A DNA stretch of 43,199 bases from Nakamurella sp. (GCA_017848755.1 JAFIHI010000087.1:1-43199), one strand, 5' to 3'; positions 8,507 through 17,943 are shown, counted from the first letter of the stretch. Numbers and translations: made by a program. The notes: generated by a model not told the origin, from the letters alone.

Positions 8507-8708
8507 GTCTCCAGGGTGCTGGCCGGACGAATATTGCACAAGCCCCTGTGACTTATTCATCCCCCGCCCGGGCCTACCGGGCCACCCGGGGCCATCCGGC
8601 GTCCGCCCGAACGGCCGCACCCGGGCCGCGCACCGCCGGGCCGCTACGGGCAGGCATGATGAGTCGTTGAATCTGCCCGGATCGAGCCGACGCGAAGGGG
8701 GTGCCGCC

Positions 8709-9527
8709 ATGGGCCCGCACGAACGGTGGACCGCGCTCCTCGACATCCTGGGCCGGGACGGCCGCCTCGATGTGGGCAAGGCCGCGACGGAACTAGGCGT
8801 CTCCGCAGCGACGATCCGACGCGACCTCGATCACCTGTCCGAGCAGCAACTGCTCACCCGCACCAGGGGCGGCGCGGCGCCCGCGAGCGTCGCCTACGAC
8901 CTTCCTCTGCGCCACAAGTCGAGCCGGTTTGCCGAACAGAAGAGTCGGATCGGCGCGGCAGCCGCCGCCCTCATCCCCGCCGGATCCGTGGTGGGGATCA
9001 ATGGCGGGACCACGACGTCGCAGGTGGCGCGCGCGCTGGTGACGCAGCCCGTTCTCGCCCCGGCACCTGGCTCCGGCGGCGGTGTCGAGGCCGTCATGGA
9101 CGAGGGAATCGTCTATACGATCGTGACGAACGCGCTGAACATCGCGAACGACATGGCGGTGCGGCGCACGGTGAAACTGGTGGTGACGGGCGGGGTCGCG
9201 CGGCCGAGTTCCTACGAGCTGGTCGGGCCGCTGGCGGAGCCGACGTTGGTGCGCGTCCACCTCGACTACGCGGTGCTCGGCGTGGACGGGTTCGACATGA
9301 AGGTGGGGGCGACCGCGGACCATGAGGGCGAGGCCGCGGTGACGGCGCAGATGGTCGCCAGGGCCTCGCGCGTGATCCTGGTGGCCGACTCGAGCAAGCT
9401 CGGCCGCGCGTCGTTCGCCCGGGTGTGCACCGCCGATGCCGTCGCAGTCCTCGTCACCGACACGGACGCGGATGACGCCTTCCTCGCGGAGGCGCGCGCG
9501 GCCGGGATCGAGGTCGTGGTCGCCTGA
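8709..9527 (+). CDS. DeoR-family transcriptional regulator
   Basis: DeoR-type repressor, usually controlling sugar or nucleoside catabolism and sensing a phosphorylated sugar. The N-terminal winged helix reads RWTALLDILGRDGRLDVGKA, then LGVSAATIRRDLDHLSEQ. The C-terminal DeoRC sensor domain has GINGGTTTSQVARAL, TNALNIANDM and VVTGGVARPSSYELVGPLAE, ending with the motif-rich ILVADSSKLGRASFARV. An unusual Pro/Gly-rich insertion (LAPAPGSGGGVEAV) of about 15-20 residues sits between the GTTT loop and the TNALN strand. The start at 8709 has a strong AAGGGGGTG ribosome site. Its target is unknown; no sugar catabolic genes are adjacent, and the next gene is a GNAT acetyltransferase 58 bp downstream. 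Confidence 0.93.
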   Translation: MGPHERWTALLDILGRDGRLDVGKAATELGVSAATIRRDLDHLSEQQLLTRTRGGAAPASVAYDLPLRHKSSRFAEQKSRIGAAAAALIPAGSVVGINGGTTTSQVARALVTQPVLAPAPGSGGGVEAVMDEGIVYTIVTNALNIANDMAVRRTVKLVVTGGVARPSSYELVGPLAEPTLVRVHLDYAVLGVDGFDMKVGATADHEGEAAVTAQMVARASRVILVADSSKLGRASFARVCTADAVAVLVTDTDADDAFLAEARAAGIEVVVA

Positions 9528-9585
9528 ACACGTCCCGGTCGGGGACTCGAGGGACACTGCGACAGACGCACGAAGGGTGAGGTCC

Positions 9586-10149
9586 ATGGCACGAGCGCGC
9601 GTGCGGCCGGCGCTGCCGGATGACACCATGCTGCTGGCCACGTTGCAGCGCACCTGGTGGCAGGACGCCTATGCCCACCTGTTGCCGCCGAGCGTGCTGG
9701 CGGTGGAACTCGACCAGCTCGCTGATGCCTGGGCGGCGCAGCTCGTCGGAGCCCGAGCCCTGATCGCCGAGGAGAGCACGCACCCCGTCGGGTTCGCCCT
9801 CGTCGATCCGCACATTCGGGAGGGCGGTCTCGGCCACATCGAGGTGCTCGGCGTCGTTCCGCGGTGGGCCCGGCGGGGCCACGGTGGCCGGCTGCTCGCC
9901 GAGTGCGCTCGTGTCTTGCATGACGCCGGCGCACATACCGGGGTGTGGTGGGCCGTGGAATCGGACGAGTCGATCGCCGCGTTCCTCGCGGGGGTGGGCT
10001 GGCAGCCGTCCGGCAAGCGGCGGGTGCTCGACACGGGCGAGGGACATCTGACGGAGATCCAATACTCCGGCACGCTGCATCTGCGCCTGGAGGACCTACC
10101 AGGGGAAGACCCGCACCCAGGGGATCCACACGTCGGCGATACCGAGTAA
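9586..10149 (+). CDS. GNAT-family N-acetyltransferase
   Basis: Protein of 187 residues with the GNAT acetyl-CoA fold. The N-terminal VRPALPDDTMLLATLQRTWW is the usual beta1-alpha1 start, GFALVDPHIREGGLGHIEVL gives strands 3-4, and the pyrophosphate loop is PRWARRGHGGRLLAEC, matching the R/Q-x-x-G-x-G/A motif. A C-terminal AAFLAGVGWQPSGKRRVLDT closes the fold. The acceptor cannot be predicted. The start has a GAAGGGTGAGG ribosome site and leaves 58 bp to the DeoR gene, so both may share a transcript. The C-terminal 25 residues are acidic and His/Pro-rich. Confidence 0.9.
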   Translation: MARARVRPALPDDTMLLATLQRTWWQDAYAHLLPPSVLAVELDQLADAWAAQLVGARALIAEESTHPVGFALVDPHIREGGLGHIEVLGVVPRWARRGHGGRLLAECARVLHDAGAHTGVWWAVESDESIAAFLAGVGWQPSGKRRVLDTGEGHLTEIQYSGTLHLRLEDLPGEDPHPGDPHVGDTE

Positions 10150-10166
10150 CGAATGGCGTCATACCT

Positions 10167-10199
10167 GGTCGGTGCGCGCCGACCGGCGCCGGCGGCGCC
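10167..10199. terminator. Bidirectional stem-loop pair between convergent genes
   Basis: Two back-to-back perfect inverted repeats fill the 54-bp gap between the GNAT gene and dapB: GGTCGG-TGCGCG-CCGACC (10167-10184) and GGCGCC-GGC-GGCGCC (10185-10199). Position between two convergent stop codons and GC-rich stems fit a bidirectional terminator of the actinobacterial kind, which often lacks a U-tract. None is present here. Confidence 0.5.
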
Positions 10200-10203
10200 C
10201 GCG

Positions 10204-10959
10204 TCAGACGTCGAGCAGGGATTCCAGGCCGACGGTGAGACCCGGCCGCTGCCCGACCGCGCGGATCGCCGCGCGCACACCCGGCATGAACGACGACCTG
10301 GTCAAGGAATCGTGCCGAATGGTCAACGTCTCCCCTTCGGAGCCGAACAGCAACTCCAGATGGGCGACCAGACCCGGCATGCGGACGGCGTGCACGTGGA
10401 TCCCGTCCACGGTCGCGCCGCGGGCTCCGCCCGTGTCACGTGTCGTGACATCAGGCACCGGGCCGAGACCGGCATCGGCGCGAGCCTGCGCCATGGAGCG
10501 GGCGGCGTTGATCGCCGTGCCCGATGGCGCGTCGACCTTTCCCGCATGATGCAGTTCGACGATCTCTGCCGACTCGAAGAACCGCGCCGCCATGCTTCCC
10601 AGCCGCATGGCGAGGACCGCCCCGATCGCGAAGTTCGGCACCACCATGACGCCGATCCGCGGATCGTCGCCGAGCCAGCCCCGGACTGTCTCCAGGCGAT
10701 CCGCCGTGAACCCGGAAGTCCCGACCACACAATGGATCTCGTGCGCGATGGCGAAGGAGATGTGGTCCATGACGGCATCCGGATGCGTAAAGTCGACCAG
10801 GACGCCAACCCCTGCGTCCGTGAGCGCGTCCACCGGATCGTCGCGGTCGAGCGCGGCGACCAGGCTCATGCCCGGCTCCGCCTCGACCATCCGGCACACC
10901 TCGACCCCCATGCGGCCGTGCGCTCCGAGAAGGCCCACGCGATAACCGGTTTCGTTCAT
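10204..10959 (-). CDS. dapB: 4-hydroxy-tetrahydrodipicolinate reductase
   Basis: DapB reduces the DapA product with NAD(P)H in lysine/diaminopimelate synthesis. The 251 residues show the dinucleotide loop VGLLGAHGRMGVEV, the strand VLVDFTHPDAVMDH, VVGTSGF, VVPNFAIGAVL, the catalytic motif VELHHAGKVDAPSGTA, and a C-terminal RHDSLTRSSFMPGV. The start at 10959 has GAGGAGCTGACG upstream; that ribosome site overlaps the stop of pepR, 2 bp away, so the two genes are coupled. A longer open frame upstream is only the shadow of pepR. pepR-dapB adjacency is conserved in mycobacteria. Confidence 0.96.
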   Translation of the reverse strand: MNETGYRVGLLGAHGRMGVEVCRMVEAEPGMSLVAALDRDDPVDALTDAGVGVLVDFTHPDAVMDHISFAIAHEIHCVVGTSGFTADRLETVRGWLGDDPRIGVMVVPNFAIGAVLAMRLGSMAARFFESAEIVELHHAGKVDAPSGTAINAARSMAQARADAGLGPVPDVTTRDTGGARGATVDGIHVHAVRMPGLVAHLELLFGSEGETLTIRHDSLTRSSFMPGVRAAIRAVGQRPGLTVGLESLLDV

Positions 10960-10961
10960 CG

Positions 10962-12323
10962 TCAGCTCCTCGCACTCGGTGACCAGACCGGTCGGCGCGC
11001 CAGGGCGCGGAGCGGCTCGGGCAGTTCCCGCACGCGGGAATACGGTCCGGCCACGGCTACGGTGAGCGGCCGGGTAAGCAGCCGCCGCGCCATCGCGGTC
11101 ACGTCCTCTCGAGTCACACCGCGTATCGCGTCGAGCTCGTCGTCGAGTGGCAGGTACTGGCGCGCGGTCAGCACCCGGCGGCCCAGCCGGTTCATCCGCG
11201 AGTCGTTGTCCTCCAACCCGAGCACCGTGCCGCCGCACAACTGCCCACGCGCGAGCGCGAGCTCGTCGCCGGTGAACCCGTCCGTCGCGACCGCTTCGAG
11301 CTCGCGCCGGATCAGGTCGGCCACGGTGCCGAGGTTCGCCGGCTGGCACGCGGCATACATCGACCAGGAGCCGGTGTCCGCGTATGCGGACGTCGAGCTG
11401 TAGCAGCTGTAGGTCAGGCCGTTCTGCTCGCGGATGCGCTGGAAGAGCCGGGAGCTCATACCGCCGCCGAACGCCGCCGAGAGCACTGCCAATGCGAACC
11501 GGTCCGGGTGGTGCCGCGGCAGTGCGGGAACGCCGAGGGTGAGGTGCGCCTGTTCGATGTCCCGGGTGACGACCCGTACCGACGGGCCCGGGTCGGCGAA
11601 ACCGGCGCCCGCCCGCGCCGGCTGGGGGCCCTGCGCCGGGTCGAGCCGGCCCGCGAAGGCAGCCCGCACCCAGCGCACGACGTCACGGTGTGCCACTCCG
11701 CCCGCGACGGCGACCACCATCGACCGGGGGTCGTAGCGGCGCCGGTAGTAGCCGTGCACCTGGCGCCGGCTCAACGCGGCGACGGACTGTGCCGTGCCGC
11801 TCACCGGGTCGCCGACGGGATGGCCGGCAAACAATCGCGCGGCGAACGCCTCGGCCAGGCTGTCGTCCGGATCGTCATCCCGCATGGCGATCTCGTCGAG
11901 GATGACGCTGCGTTCCGTCTCGACGTCGGCTGCAGCGATGCGTGCATTGAGCACGACATCGCACACGACGTCGACGGCGGTGGCCGCGTCATGCGCCAGC
12001 ACGTGCGCGTAGTAGCAGGTGTACTCGTGCGCCGTGAACGCGTTGAGCTCGCCGCCGACGGCGTCGATGCTACCCGCGATCTGGACCCCGGTGCGGGCCT
12101 TCGTCCCTTTGAACAACAGATGCTCGAGATAGTGGGACACGCCGGCCAGCGAGCCCGCTTCGTCTACCGAGCCGACACCGACCCACACGCCGATCGAGGC
12201 GCTGCGGGAGGCCGGCATCGTCTCGGTGACCACCCGCAACCCGCCCGGGAGCACCGACAGTGCGACCGCGGAGTCGCCCGGGCCCCGCTCCAGAATCCTG
12301 GGGCGGGGCAACCTGGGCGACAC
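10962..12323 (-). CDS. pepR: M16-family zinc metallopeptidase (PepR)
   Basis: Insulinase/M16 peptidase of 453 residues, related to mitochondrial processing peptidase subunits. The inverted zinc motif HxxEH is present as SHYLEHLLFKGT (around residue 65), with the downstream glutamate in ERSVILDEIAMRDDD. The second, inactive half starts near residue 230 and contains RIREQNGLTYSCYS and FTGDELALARGQL. No signal peptide is visible, so it is probably cytoplasmic. It lies 23 bp after pnp and 2 bp before dapB, in the conserved pnp-pepR order. Substrate unknown. Confidence 0.94.
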   Translation of the reverse strand: MSPRLPRPRILERGPGDSAVALSVLPGGLRVVTETMPASRSASIGVWVGVGSVDEAGSLAGVSHYLEHLLFKGTKARTGVQIAGSIDAVGGELNAFTAHEYTCYYAHVLAHDAATAVDVVCDVVLNARIAAADVETERSVILDEIAMRDDDPDDSLAEAFAARLFAGHPVGDPVSGTAQSVAALSRRQVHGYYRRRYDPRSMVVAVAGGVAHRDVVRWVRAAFAGRLDPAQGPQPARAGAGFADPGPSVRVVTRDIEQAHLTLGVPALPRHHPDRFALAVLSAAFGGGMSSRLFQRIREQNGLTYSCYSSTSAYADTGSWSMYAACQPANLGTVADLIRRELEAVATDGFTGDELALARGQLCGGTVLGLEDNDSRMNRLGRRVLTARQYLPLDDELDAIRGVTREDVTAMARRLLTRPLTVAVAGPYSRVRELPEPLRALARRPVWSPSARS

Positions 12324-12346
12324 GTGCGGTGCGGTGGATGCGCAGA

Positions 12347-14593
12347 TCAGGCGTCGGCCTTGTCGTGCGACTGCTCGGCCGCGGCATCGGCGACGGGCAC
12401 CAGCGAGATCTTTCCCCGACCATCGATGTCGGCGATCTCCACCTGCAGTTTGTCGCCGACGTTGACGACGTCCTCGACCTTGCCGATCCGCTTGCCGTGG
12501 CCGAGCTTCGAGATGTGGACGAGCCCGTCACGACCCGGGAGCAGCGAGACGAACGCGCCGAAAGCGGTCGTCTTGACGACCGTGCCGAGGAAACGCTCGC
12601 CGACCTTCGGCAGCTGCGGGTTCGCGATGGCGTTGATCCGATCCACGGCGGCCTGGGCAGCAGCCCCGTCGGACGCGGACACGAACACGGTGCCGTCGTC
12701 CTCGATGGCGATCTCGGCGCCGGTCTCCTCGGTAATCGAGTTGATCATCTTGCCCTTCGGCCCGATCACTTCACCGATCTTGTCGACCGGCACCTTGATC
12801 GTGGTGATCCGCGGTGCATAGGGGCTCATCTCATCCGGGGAGTCGATGGCCTCGGCCATCACGCCGAGGATCGTCAACCGGGCGTCCTTCGCCTGGTTCA
12901 GCGCGGCCGCGAGGACCTCCGACGGGATGCCGTCCAGCTTCGTATCGAGTTGCAGCGCGGTGACGAAGTCCTTGGTGCCGGCGACCTTGAAGTCCATGTC
13001 GCCGAACGCGTCCTCGGCACCGAGGATGTCCGTCAACGCCACGTACTGCATTTTGGGCCCCTCGGCCGTGTCCACGGAATCGGACACCAGGCCCATCGCG
13101 ATACCGGCCACCGGGGCCTTCAACGGCACACCGGCGTTCAGCAGGCTCATCGTCGATGCACAGACCGAACCCATCGACGTGGAGCCGTTGGATCCGAGCG
13201 CCTCGGAGACCTGCCGGATCGCATACGGGAACTCTTCGCGGCTCGGCAGCACGGGCACCAGCGCGCGCTCGGCCAGCATGCCGTGGCCGATCTCGCGACG
13301 CTTCGGCGAGCCGACGCGGCCGGTCTCCCCCGTCGAATACGGCGGGAAGTTGTAGTTGTGCATGTAGCGCTTCTTGGTGATGGGCGACAGCGTGTCGAGC
13401 TGCTGCTCCATGCGCAACATGTTGAGCGTGGTGACACCGAGGATCTGCGTCTCGCCGCGTTCGAACAACGCCGAGCCGTGCACCCGCGGCACGAAGCCGA
13501 CCTCGGCCGACAGGGTGCGAATGTCCGCGAGACCGCGGCCGTCGATGCGCACCTTGTCGCGCAGGATGCGCTGCCGGACGACCTTCTTCGTCAGCGCCTT
13601 GAACGCGCCGGCGATCTCGGACTCCCGGCCGGCGAACCGCTCGCCCAGCGCATCCAAGAGATCGGCCTTGATCTCGTCGGTCGCGCTCTCGCGATCCAGC
13701 TTGTCGGCGATTTGCATGGCGGCACCGAGTCTGTCGGCCGCGAGGCCGGCGACAGCGTCATACACGTCGCTCTGATACGGCGGGAACAACGGGAACTCAC
13801 CGGTCGGTTTCGACGCCTTGGCGGCGAGCTCGGACTGCGCCTCGCACAGCGCCCGCAGGAACGGCTTCGCGGCCTCCAGACCGGCCGCCACCACCTCTTC
13901 GGTCGGAGCGGTCGCGCCACCGGCCACCAGTTCGACGGTTCGCTCAGTGCCCTCGGCTTCGACCATCATGATCGCGACATCGGAGGAGCCGTCGGCGCCT
14001 TCGACGACTCGGCCCGCAACGACCATGTCGAAGACGCTGCGCTGCATCTCCTCGTAGGTGGGGAACGCGACCCACTGGCCCTGTCCGGACTCGTCAGTGA
14101 TCAGCGAGATGCGGGTGCCGGCGACCGGCCCCGAGAACGGAAGCCCCGCAATCTGTGTCGACGCGGAGGCCGCGTTGATGGCCAGCACGTCATAGGCGAC
14201 GTTCGGGTTGACCGCCAGCACCGTGATGACGACCTGCACCTCGTTGCGCAGCCCCTCGACGAAGGACGGGCGCAGCGGGCGGTCGATCAGCCGACAGGTG
14301 AGGATCGCCTCGGTGGACGGTCGCCCCTCGCGGCGGAAGAACGAGCCGGGGATGCGCCCGACCGAGTACATGCGCTCTTCGACATCGACGGTGAGCGGGA
14401 AGAAGTCGAACTGCTCCTTCGGGTGTTTGCCCGCGGAGGTCGCGGACAGGACCATGGTGTCCTCATCGAGGAAGGCAGCGACGGAACCGGCTGCCTGGCG
14501 GGCAAGATGGCCGGTCTCGAAGCGGATGGTGCGAGTGCCGAAACTGCCGTTGTCGATGACGGCGGTCGCGCTCGTAGCGGTGGGGTCGGACAT
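12347..14593 (-). CDS. pnp: Polynucleotide phosphorylase
   Basis: PNPase (called GpsI in mycobacteria) degrades RNA 3'-5' by phosphorolysis and can add tails. The 748 residues contain two RNase PH domains: the first with [20 protein letters not shown] and [11 protein letters not shown], the second with the catalytic-domain motifs [14 protein letters not shown] and [19 protein letters not shown] domain follows with the GxxG loop [15 protein letters not shown], and an S1 domain with [20 protein letters not shown] ends the protein. AAGGAGATTC lies directly before the ATG. A 277-bp gap holding a strong hairpin separates it from rpsO upstream, the arrangement in which PNPase often controls its own message. 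Confidence 0.97.
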   Translation of the reverse strand: MSDPTATSATAVIDNGSFGTRTIRFETGHLARQAAGSVAAFLDEDTMVLSATSAGKHPKEQFDFFPLTVDVEERMYSVGRIPGSFFRREGRPSTEAILTCRLIDRPLRPSFVEGLRNEVQVVITVLAVNPNVAYDVLAINAASASTQIAGLPFSGPVAGTRISLITDESGQGQWVAFPTYEEMQRSVFDMVVAGRVVEGADGSSDVAIMMVEAEGTERTVELVAGGATAPTEEVVAAGLEAAKPFLRALCEAQSELAAKASKPTGEFPLFPPYQSDVYDAVAGLAADRLGAAMQIADKLDRESATDEIKADLLDALGERFAGRESEIAGAFKALTKKVVRQRILRDKVRIDGRGLADIRTLSAEVGFVPRVHGSALFERGETQILGVTTLNMLRMEQQLDTLSPITKKRYMHNYNFPPYSTGETGRVGSPKRREIGHGMLAERALVPVLPSREEFPYAIRQVSEALGSNGSTSMGSVCASTMSLLNAGVPLKAPVAGIAMGLVSDSVDTAEGPKMQYVALTDILGAEDAFGDMDFKVAGTKDFVTALQLDTKLDGIPSEVLAAALNQAKDARLTILGVMAEAIDSPDEMSPYAPRITTIKVPVDKIGEVIGPKGKMINSITEETGAEIAIEDDGTVFVSASDGAAAQAAVDRINAIANPQLPKVGERFLGTVVKTTAFGAFVSLLPGRDGLVHISKLGHGKRIGKVEDVVNVGDKLQVEIADIDGRGKISLVPVADAAAEQSHDKADA

Positions 14594-14830
14594 GAATCTC
14601 CTTGGGTGAACGGACCAGAGCCGCTGCCCGAGGTCGCCACGCGAATGCCGGCCATCGATCGAAGCAACCGGGGCGGTATCCCGCTCCGGTGGCCACTACC
14701 GAGGACCGGCCGTGATCGCGGGTCGGATCGGGTGGTGCTGCGTCTGGCGGTACTAACTGGTATGGACTTGTGCGTGCTCGTCGGTACGTGTGGCGTCTGC
14801 GTCAGCGTCCGGGGACGCCAACGCGGTAGC

Positions 14831-14866
14831 CGTCGGGGGAGCCCGCGTCACGGTGCTCCCCCGACG
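14831..14866 (-). terminator. Strong stem-loop after rpsO, ahead of pnp
   Basis: A perfect 12-bp inverted repeat, CGTCGGGGGAGC (14831-14842) and GCTCCCCCGACG (14855-14866), with a 12-base loop, begins 5 bp downstream of the rpsO stop. It lacks a U-tract. It may terminate or attenuate rpsO transcription, protect the rpsO 3' end, or act in the pnp leader; rpsO-pnp intergenic hairpins are processing sites in other bacteria. Which of these applies cannot be told from sequence. The rest of the gap up to pnp (14594-14830) shows no gene and no clear -35/-10 pair. Confidence 0.65.
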
Positions 14867-14870
14867 CTCG

Positions 14871-15140
14871 CTATCGGCGCAGGCCGAGTCGGTCGATGAG
14901 CGAACGGTAGCGTTCGATGTCGACCTGCTGGAGGTGGCGGAGCAGCCGTCGGCGACGGCCTACCAGGGCCATCAGGCCGCGCCTGGTGTGGTGATCGTGC
15001 TTGTGTTCCTTCAGATGCTCCGTCAGGCCGCTGATCCGGCGGCTGAGCAGGGCGACCTGCGCCTCGGGTGAGCCGGTGTCGGTGTCGTGCAGACCGTATT
15101 CGGCAAGGATGGACTTCTTCTCGTCGGCGGTGAGCGCCAC
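14871..15140 (-). CDS. rpsO: 30S ribosomal protein S15
   Basis: Ribosomal protein S15, 89 residues, which binds the central domain of 16S rRNA. The full family sequence is visible: [60 protein letters not shown], and the end [13 protein letters not shown]. The start codon is GTG at 15140 with CGAGGAGTACACCC in front. A TAGTAT box at 15245-15250 on the minus strand could be its -10 element but no good -35 accompanies it. It lies upstream of pnp as in many bacteria. Confidence 0.98.
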   Translation of the reverse strand: MALTADEKKSILAEYGLHDTDTGSPEAQVALLSRRISGLTEHLKEHKHDHHTRRGLMALVGRRRRLLRHLQQVDIERYRSLIDRLGLRR

Positions 15141-15309
15141 GGGTGTACTCCTCGTACTCTCGGTCCGTGCGCTGCCCGCACCGGACGCATGCCGGGGGGA
15201 TGACGGTGCCGGCCGCCACGGACTGAGGCCGGACCCAACCGGACATACTACCAGGGGCAGGCCATCGGCCGGGCCGTCCGGCGCCGGGCGGGGAGAGGGA
15301 GGCGATGCG

Positions 15310-16245
15310 GTGATCGAGCATTGGCGAGGTTTGGATCAGATCCCGGCCGGCTGGGGTCGCTGTGTGCTCACGATCGGGGTGTTCGACGGCGTCCATCGAG
15401 GACATCAGGCCCTTATCGGGGCGGCGGTCGAGCGGGGCCGCGAGCTGGGCCTCCCGGTCGTCGTGATGACCTTCGACCCGCATCCCGCGTCGGTGGTCCG
15501 CCAGGGGCACCATCCCGCGCTGTTGTCCACGCTGCGACGGCGCGCCGAGTTGGTCGGCTCGCTCGGCGCCGATGTGTTCCTCGTGCTGCCGTTCACGCCG
15601 GCCGTGGCCGCGATTCCCGCGGAATCGTTCGTGCACGATGTGATCGTCGAGCGGCTGCACGCCGCTTGTGTCGTGGTCGGCGAGAACTTCCGTTTCGGTC
15701 ACCGGGCGGCGGGCAGCGTCGCGTTACTCGAGAACCTGGGACTGCGGTTCGGGTTCACGACCCTGGGCGTCGCGCTTGTCGGTGAGGATGGGGTCACCGT
15801 CAGCTCGACGTACGTCCGGTCGTGCGTCGCTGCCGGGGACGTCGCGGCGGCCGCCGAGGCGCTCGGCCGACCCCATCGCATCGACGGGTTCGTGGTCCAT
15901 GGCGAGGGCAGGGGCGGTGCGCAGTTGGGTTACCCCACAGCGAATCTCGACCCGGAGCCGTTGTCCGCGATCCCGGCGGACGGCATCTACGCGGGCTGGT
16001 TCCTGTTGGGGTCGCGTCGCAGCCCCGCCGCGATCTCGATCGGCTCGAATCCCACCTTTTCGGGCGACGTGCGCACCGTCGAGGCGTTCGTGCTCGATGA
16101 GGGCGGCAACTTCTACGGGCGACGGGTCGCGCTGGAGTTCGTGCAACGGCTGCGCGGCATGGAAAGGTTCGATTCGCCCGAGGATCTCATCGCGCAGATC
16201 GGGCGGGACGTGGCGCGCACGCGGGAGATACTGGGCGTCACGTGA
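15310..16245 (+). CDS. ribF: Bifunctional riboflavin kinase / FAD synthetase
   Basis: RibF makes FMN then FAD. The N-terminal nucleotidyltransferase domain has [17 protein letters not shown] with the HxGH-like element, [13 protein letters not shown], and the ISSTxxR-like [14 protein letters not shown]. The C-terminal kinase domain has [17 protein letters not shown] and ends with the family-typical [20 protein letters not shown]. The GTG at 15310 is chosen for its AGGGAGG ribosome site seven bases upstream; the nearby ATG at 15305 is out of frame. It has 311 residues, normal length. It is divergent from rpsO, unlike M. tuberculosis where both read the same way. Confidence 0.96.
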   Translation: MIEHWRGLDQIPAGWGRCVLTIGVFDGVHRGHQALIGAAVERGRELGLPVVVMTFDPHPASVVRQGHHPALLSTLRRRAELVGSLGADVFLVLPFTPAVAAIPAESFVHDVIVERLHAACVVVGENFRFGHRAAGSVALLENLGLRFGFTTLGVALVGEDGVTVSSTYVRSCVAAGDVAAAAEALGRPHRIDGFVVHGEGRGGAQLGYPTANLDPEPLSAIPADGIYAGWFLLGSRRSPAAISIGSNPTFSGDVRTVEAFVLDEGGNFYGRRVALEFVQRLRGMERFDSPEDLIAQIGRDVARTREILGVT

Positions 16246-16333
16246 CGTTGTGACGGGCGGGGCTGCGGTCGTCCGGCGGGGCGCGGGTCTCGCGATGAGC
16301 GAACCGCGCCCCAGCCCCGATCGCTGCGGCTCC

Positions 16334-16405
16334 GTCATCCCCGGGAGCTGTGTCATCTTCCGGAGCTGTGTGATCTTCCGGAGCTACGTCATCTCCGGGA
16401 GCTGA
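16334..16405. repeat. Four tandem 18-bp repeats across a stop codon
   Basis: Four contiguous 18-bp units begin at 16334, 16352, 16370 and 16388, close to GTCATCTTCCGGAGCTGT with one to four differences each. The fourth unit contains the last codons (QLPEMT) and stop of the LuxR regulator read on the minus strand; the other three lie behind its stop in the 138-bp gap to ribF. The unit is six codons long, so each copy could extend or shorten the protein without a frameshift if the stop were lost. The unit also contains a TCCGGA palindrome. Confidence 0.85.
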
Positions 16406-17034
16406 TATTTCGCGACCAGCGATGCCGCCTCCAGGCGCGATCGCACCCCCAATTTCGTCAAGACGGCCTGCACGTGCGTCCGCACTGTCATGGTCGAGAC
16501 GCCGAGTTCGACGGCCATGGCGAAGGTGCCCTTGCCCTCGACAATCATCTGCAGGCACTCCCGTTGCCGCGGCGTCAATGCTGCCACGAGCCGGCGAAAC
16601 TCGGCCTGCTCGCCCGGGCGCGACGCGGCCGTCCGATCGAAGGAACCCTCGACCACGATCTCACCGTCGGCGACCCGGGCGATGGCCTCGAGTAGTTCGA
16701 CAGGACCACGAGACTTGTGTACATAACCTGCGGCACCCGCAGCGAGCGCGGACCGCATGACGTCGGACGATGTGTCGGCGGTACGGATCACGATCTTGGT
16801 CGACGGGGACTGCGTCGCCAAGCGCTCGATCATGCCGACATCATGGCCATCACGCAAGACGAGGTCGATGATGCACAGTTCGGCATCGTACTTTCGGATC
16901 CAGTCGCGGACCGCGGCGTGCAGGGGCGGCGCAATCCGCGCGTGGTATCCGTGCCGCTCCAGCAGATCGGCCAGATAGGCAATAACCAGCACATCGATAT
17001 CTGCAAGGACGACGGTCCCGGGCTTTTTCATCAT
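16384..17034 (-). CDS. LuxR/NarL-type response regulator, complete receiver
   Basis: Two-domain response regulator of 216 residues. The receiver (residues 1-125) keeps the phospho-acceptor Asp in AELCIIDLVLRDG, the Thr in IVIRTADTSS and the Lys in AGYVHKSRGPVEL; the N-terminal acidic pair is reduced to LADID. The LuxR helix-turn-helix (residues 150-210) reads LTPRQRECLQMIVEGKGTFA, then VSTMTVRTHVQAVLTKLGVR. The ATG at 17034 is preceded by AGAGGTGCA; a longer upstream frame lacks support. No partner kinase is adjacent; the kinase at 25.3-26.6 kb has its own regulator. It ends inside a tandem repeat. Confidence 0.9.
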   Translation of the reverse strand: MMKKPGTVVLADIDVLVIAYLADLLERHGYHARIAPPLHAAVRDWIRKYDAELCIIDLVLRDGHDVGMIERLATQSPSTKIVIRTADTSSDVMRSALAAGAAGYVHKSRGPVELLEAIARVADGEIVVEGSFDRTAASRPGEQAEFRRLVAALTPRQRECLQMIVEGKGTFAMAVELGVSTMTVRTHVQAVLTKLGVRSRLEAASLVAKYQLPEMT

Positions 17035-17199
17035 TGCACCTCTATGGCGCCGCATCACGGCGTGGAATGCTCCGCGCACGTGCGCCACCGCGTATCGAGG
17101 CTAACGGCTCGTGGTGGCGTTCGCGAGTCGCCGGATGGCCGGGAGGCTCGTCGTGGTCCCGAATGCTCACACTCGAATGGTGACAGCCCCGGGAGGAAC

Positions 17200-17943
17200 T
17201 TACCTGAGGCAACGTCGTGTGGGCGGTCGGGCCCTCGCGCCGTGGGTGTCGCTGCCGCCGATCTGAGAAGGGATCGCGGCCAGCAGACATCGGCCCGCGG
17301 CAGCGACGCGGAGCTGACCGGCGACCCCGAGGTGCGCGCCGATGGCTCGGACACGTCCGCGGACCGTGTACGGCGACAGCGAGAGCCGGGCTGCGATGCG
17401 GGTCACGGTCACGCCGTCACACAGCAGACGCAGGATGTCGACGTCAGCACGGCTGAGCGCGGCGAGCTGGGCCTGCGCTTCGCGTCGCTGGACACGGCGG
17501 GCACGGAGCGTCTCGAGTACGGCGCCCTGCATCTGGCCGCCGATGACGACGTGTCCGCGGTGGGCGCTCACCAGGACCTCGCACAGATCTTCCGTGGGAC
17601 ACTCGGCCGGCACGATTCCCGCGGCCCCCGATTCGAGAACCTGCGCTGCGTACTCCGGGTCTCGCGAGTCGCTGACAATCACCACGGGCGTACCGATGCC
17701 GCGATAGTGGATGGCCTCGAACAGGTCGGCGAGGTCTTCACCGCCGCGGTCATCGTCGTACACGACCGCGACATCGACGCCACCGCCGAGGCATGTCAAG
17801 GTTCCGGTCAAGGTGGAGGTGGCGAACGTTCGGCGCGCGATGTGGCGGCGCTCGAGGACGGCGGCCGTCGCGGCTGCGATCAACGGCTCACGATGGCACA
17901 CCAGTACCGAAGCCATCGTGGGGGCGATATCCATCGCGATCAT
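17200..17943 (-). CDS. LuxR-type regulator with degenerate receiver
   Basis: Protein of 247 residues with the outline of a NarL-type regulator. The receiver-like part (residues 10-140) lacks the usual Asp-Asp at its first strand (VLVCHREPL), has an ambiguous acceptor region (VAVVYDDDRGG) and no Lys where GYxxK is expected (AAGIVPAECPTEDL). It is probably not controlled by ordinary phosphorylation. The C-terminal HTH is recognisable: LSRADVDILRLLCDGVTVTR, then LSLSPYTVRGRVRAIGAHLG. It ends in an Arg/Pro-rich tail. The ATG overlaps the stop of the next regulator gene (ATGA), so the two are made together and may heterodimerise. Confidence 0.87.
   Translation of the reverse strand: MIAMDIAPTMASVLVCHREPLIAAATAAVLERRHIARRTFATSTLTGTLTCLGGGVDVAVVYDDDRGGEDLADLFEAIHYRGIGTPVVIVSDSRDPEYAAQVLESGAAGIVPAECPTEDLCEVLVSAHRGHVVIGGQMQGAVLETLRARRVQRREAQAQLAALSRADVDILRLLCDGVTVTRIAARLSLSPYTVRGRVRAIGAHLGVAGQLRVAAAGRCLLAAIPSQIGGSDTHGARARPPTRRCLR

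Noticed and set aside
8565..8640. GC-rich short inverted repeats in the SufT-DeoR divergent gap
   Set aside because: CCCGGG-type matches are expected by chance at this GC content and show no fixed arrangement.
12260..14899. 879-codon plus-strand frame
   Set aside because: Antisense of pnp; the high GC content keeps this frame open. No recognisable domain.
15245..15250. TAGTAT as the rpsO promoter
   Set aside because: No acceptable -35 element at 16-18 bp spacing, so it is mentioned under rpsO but not listed as a feature.
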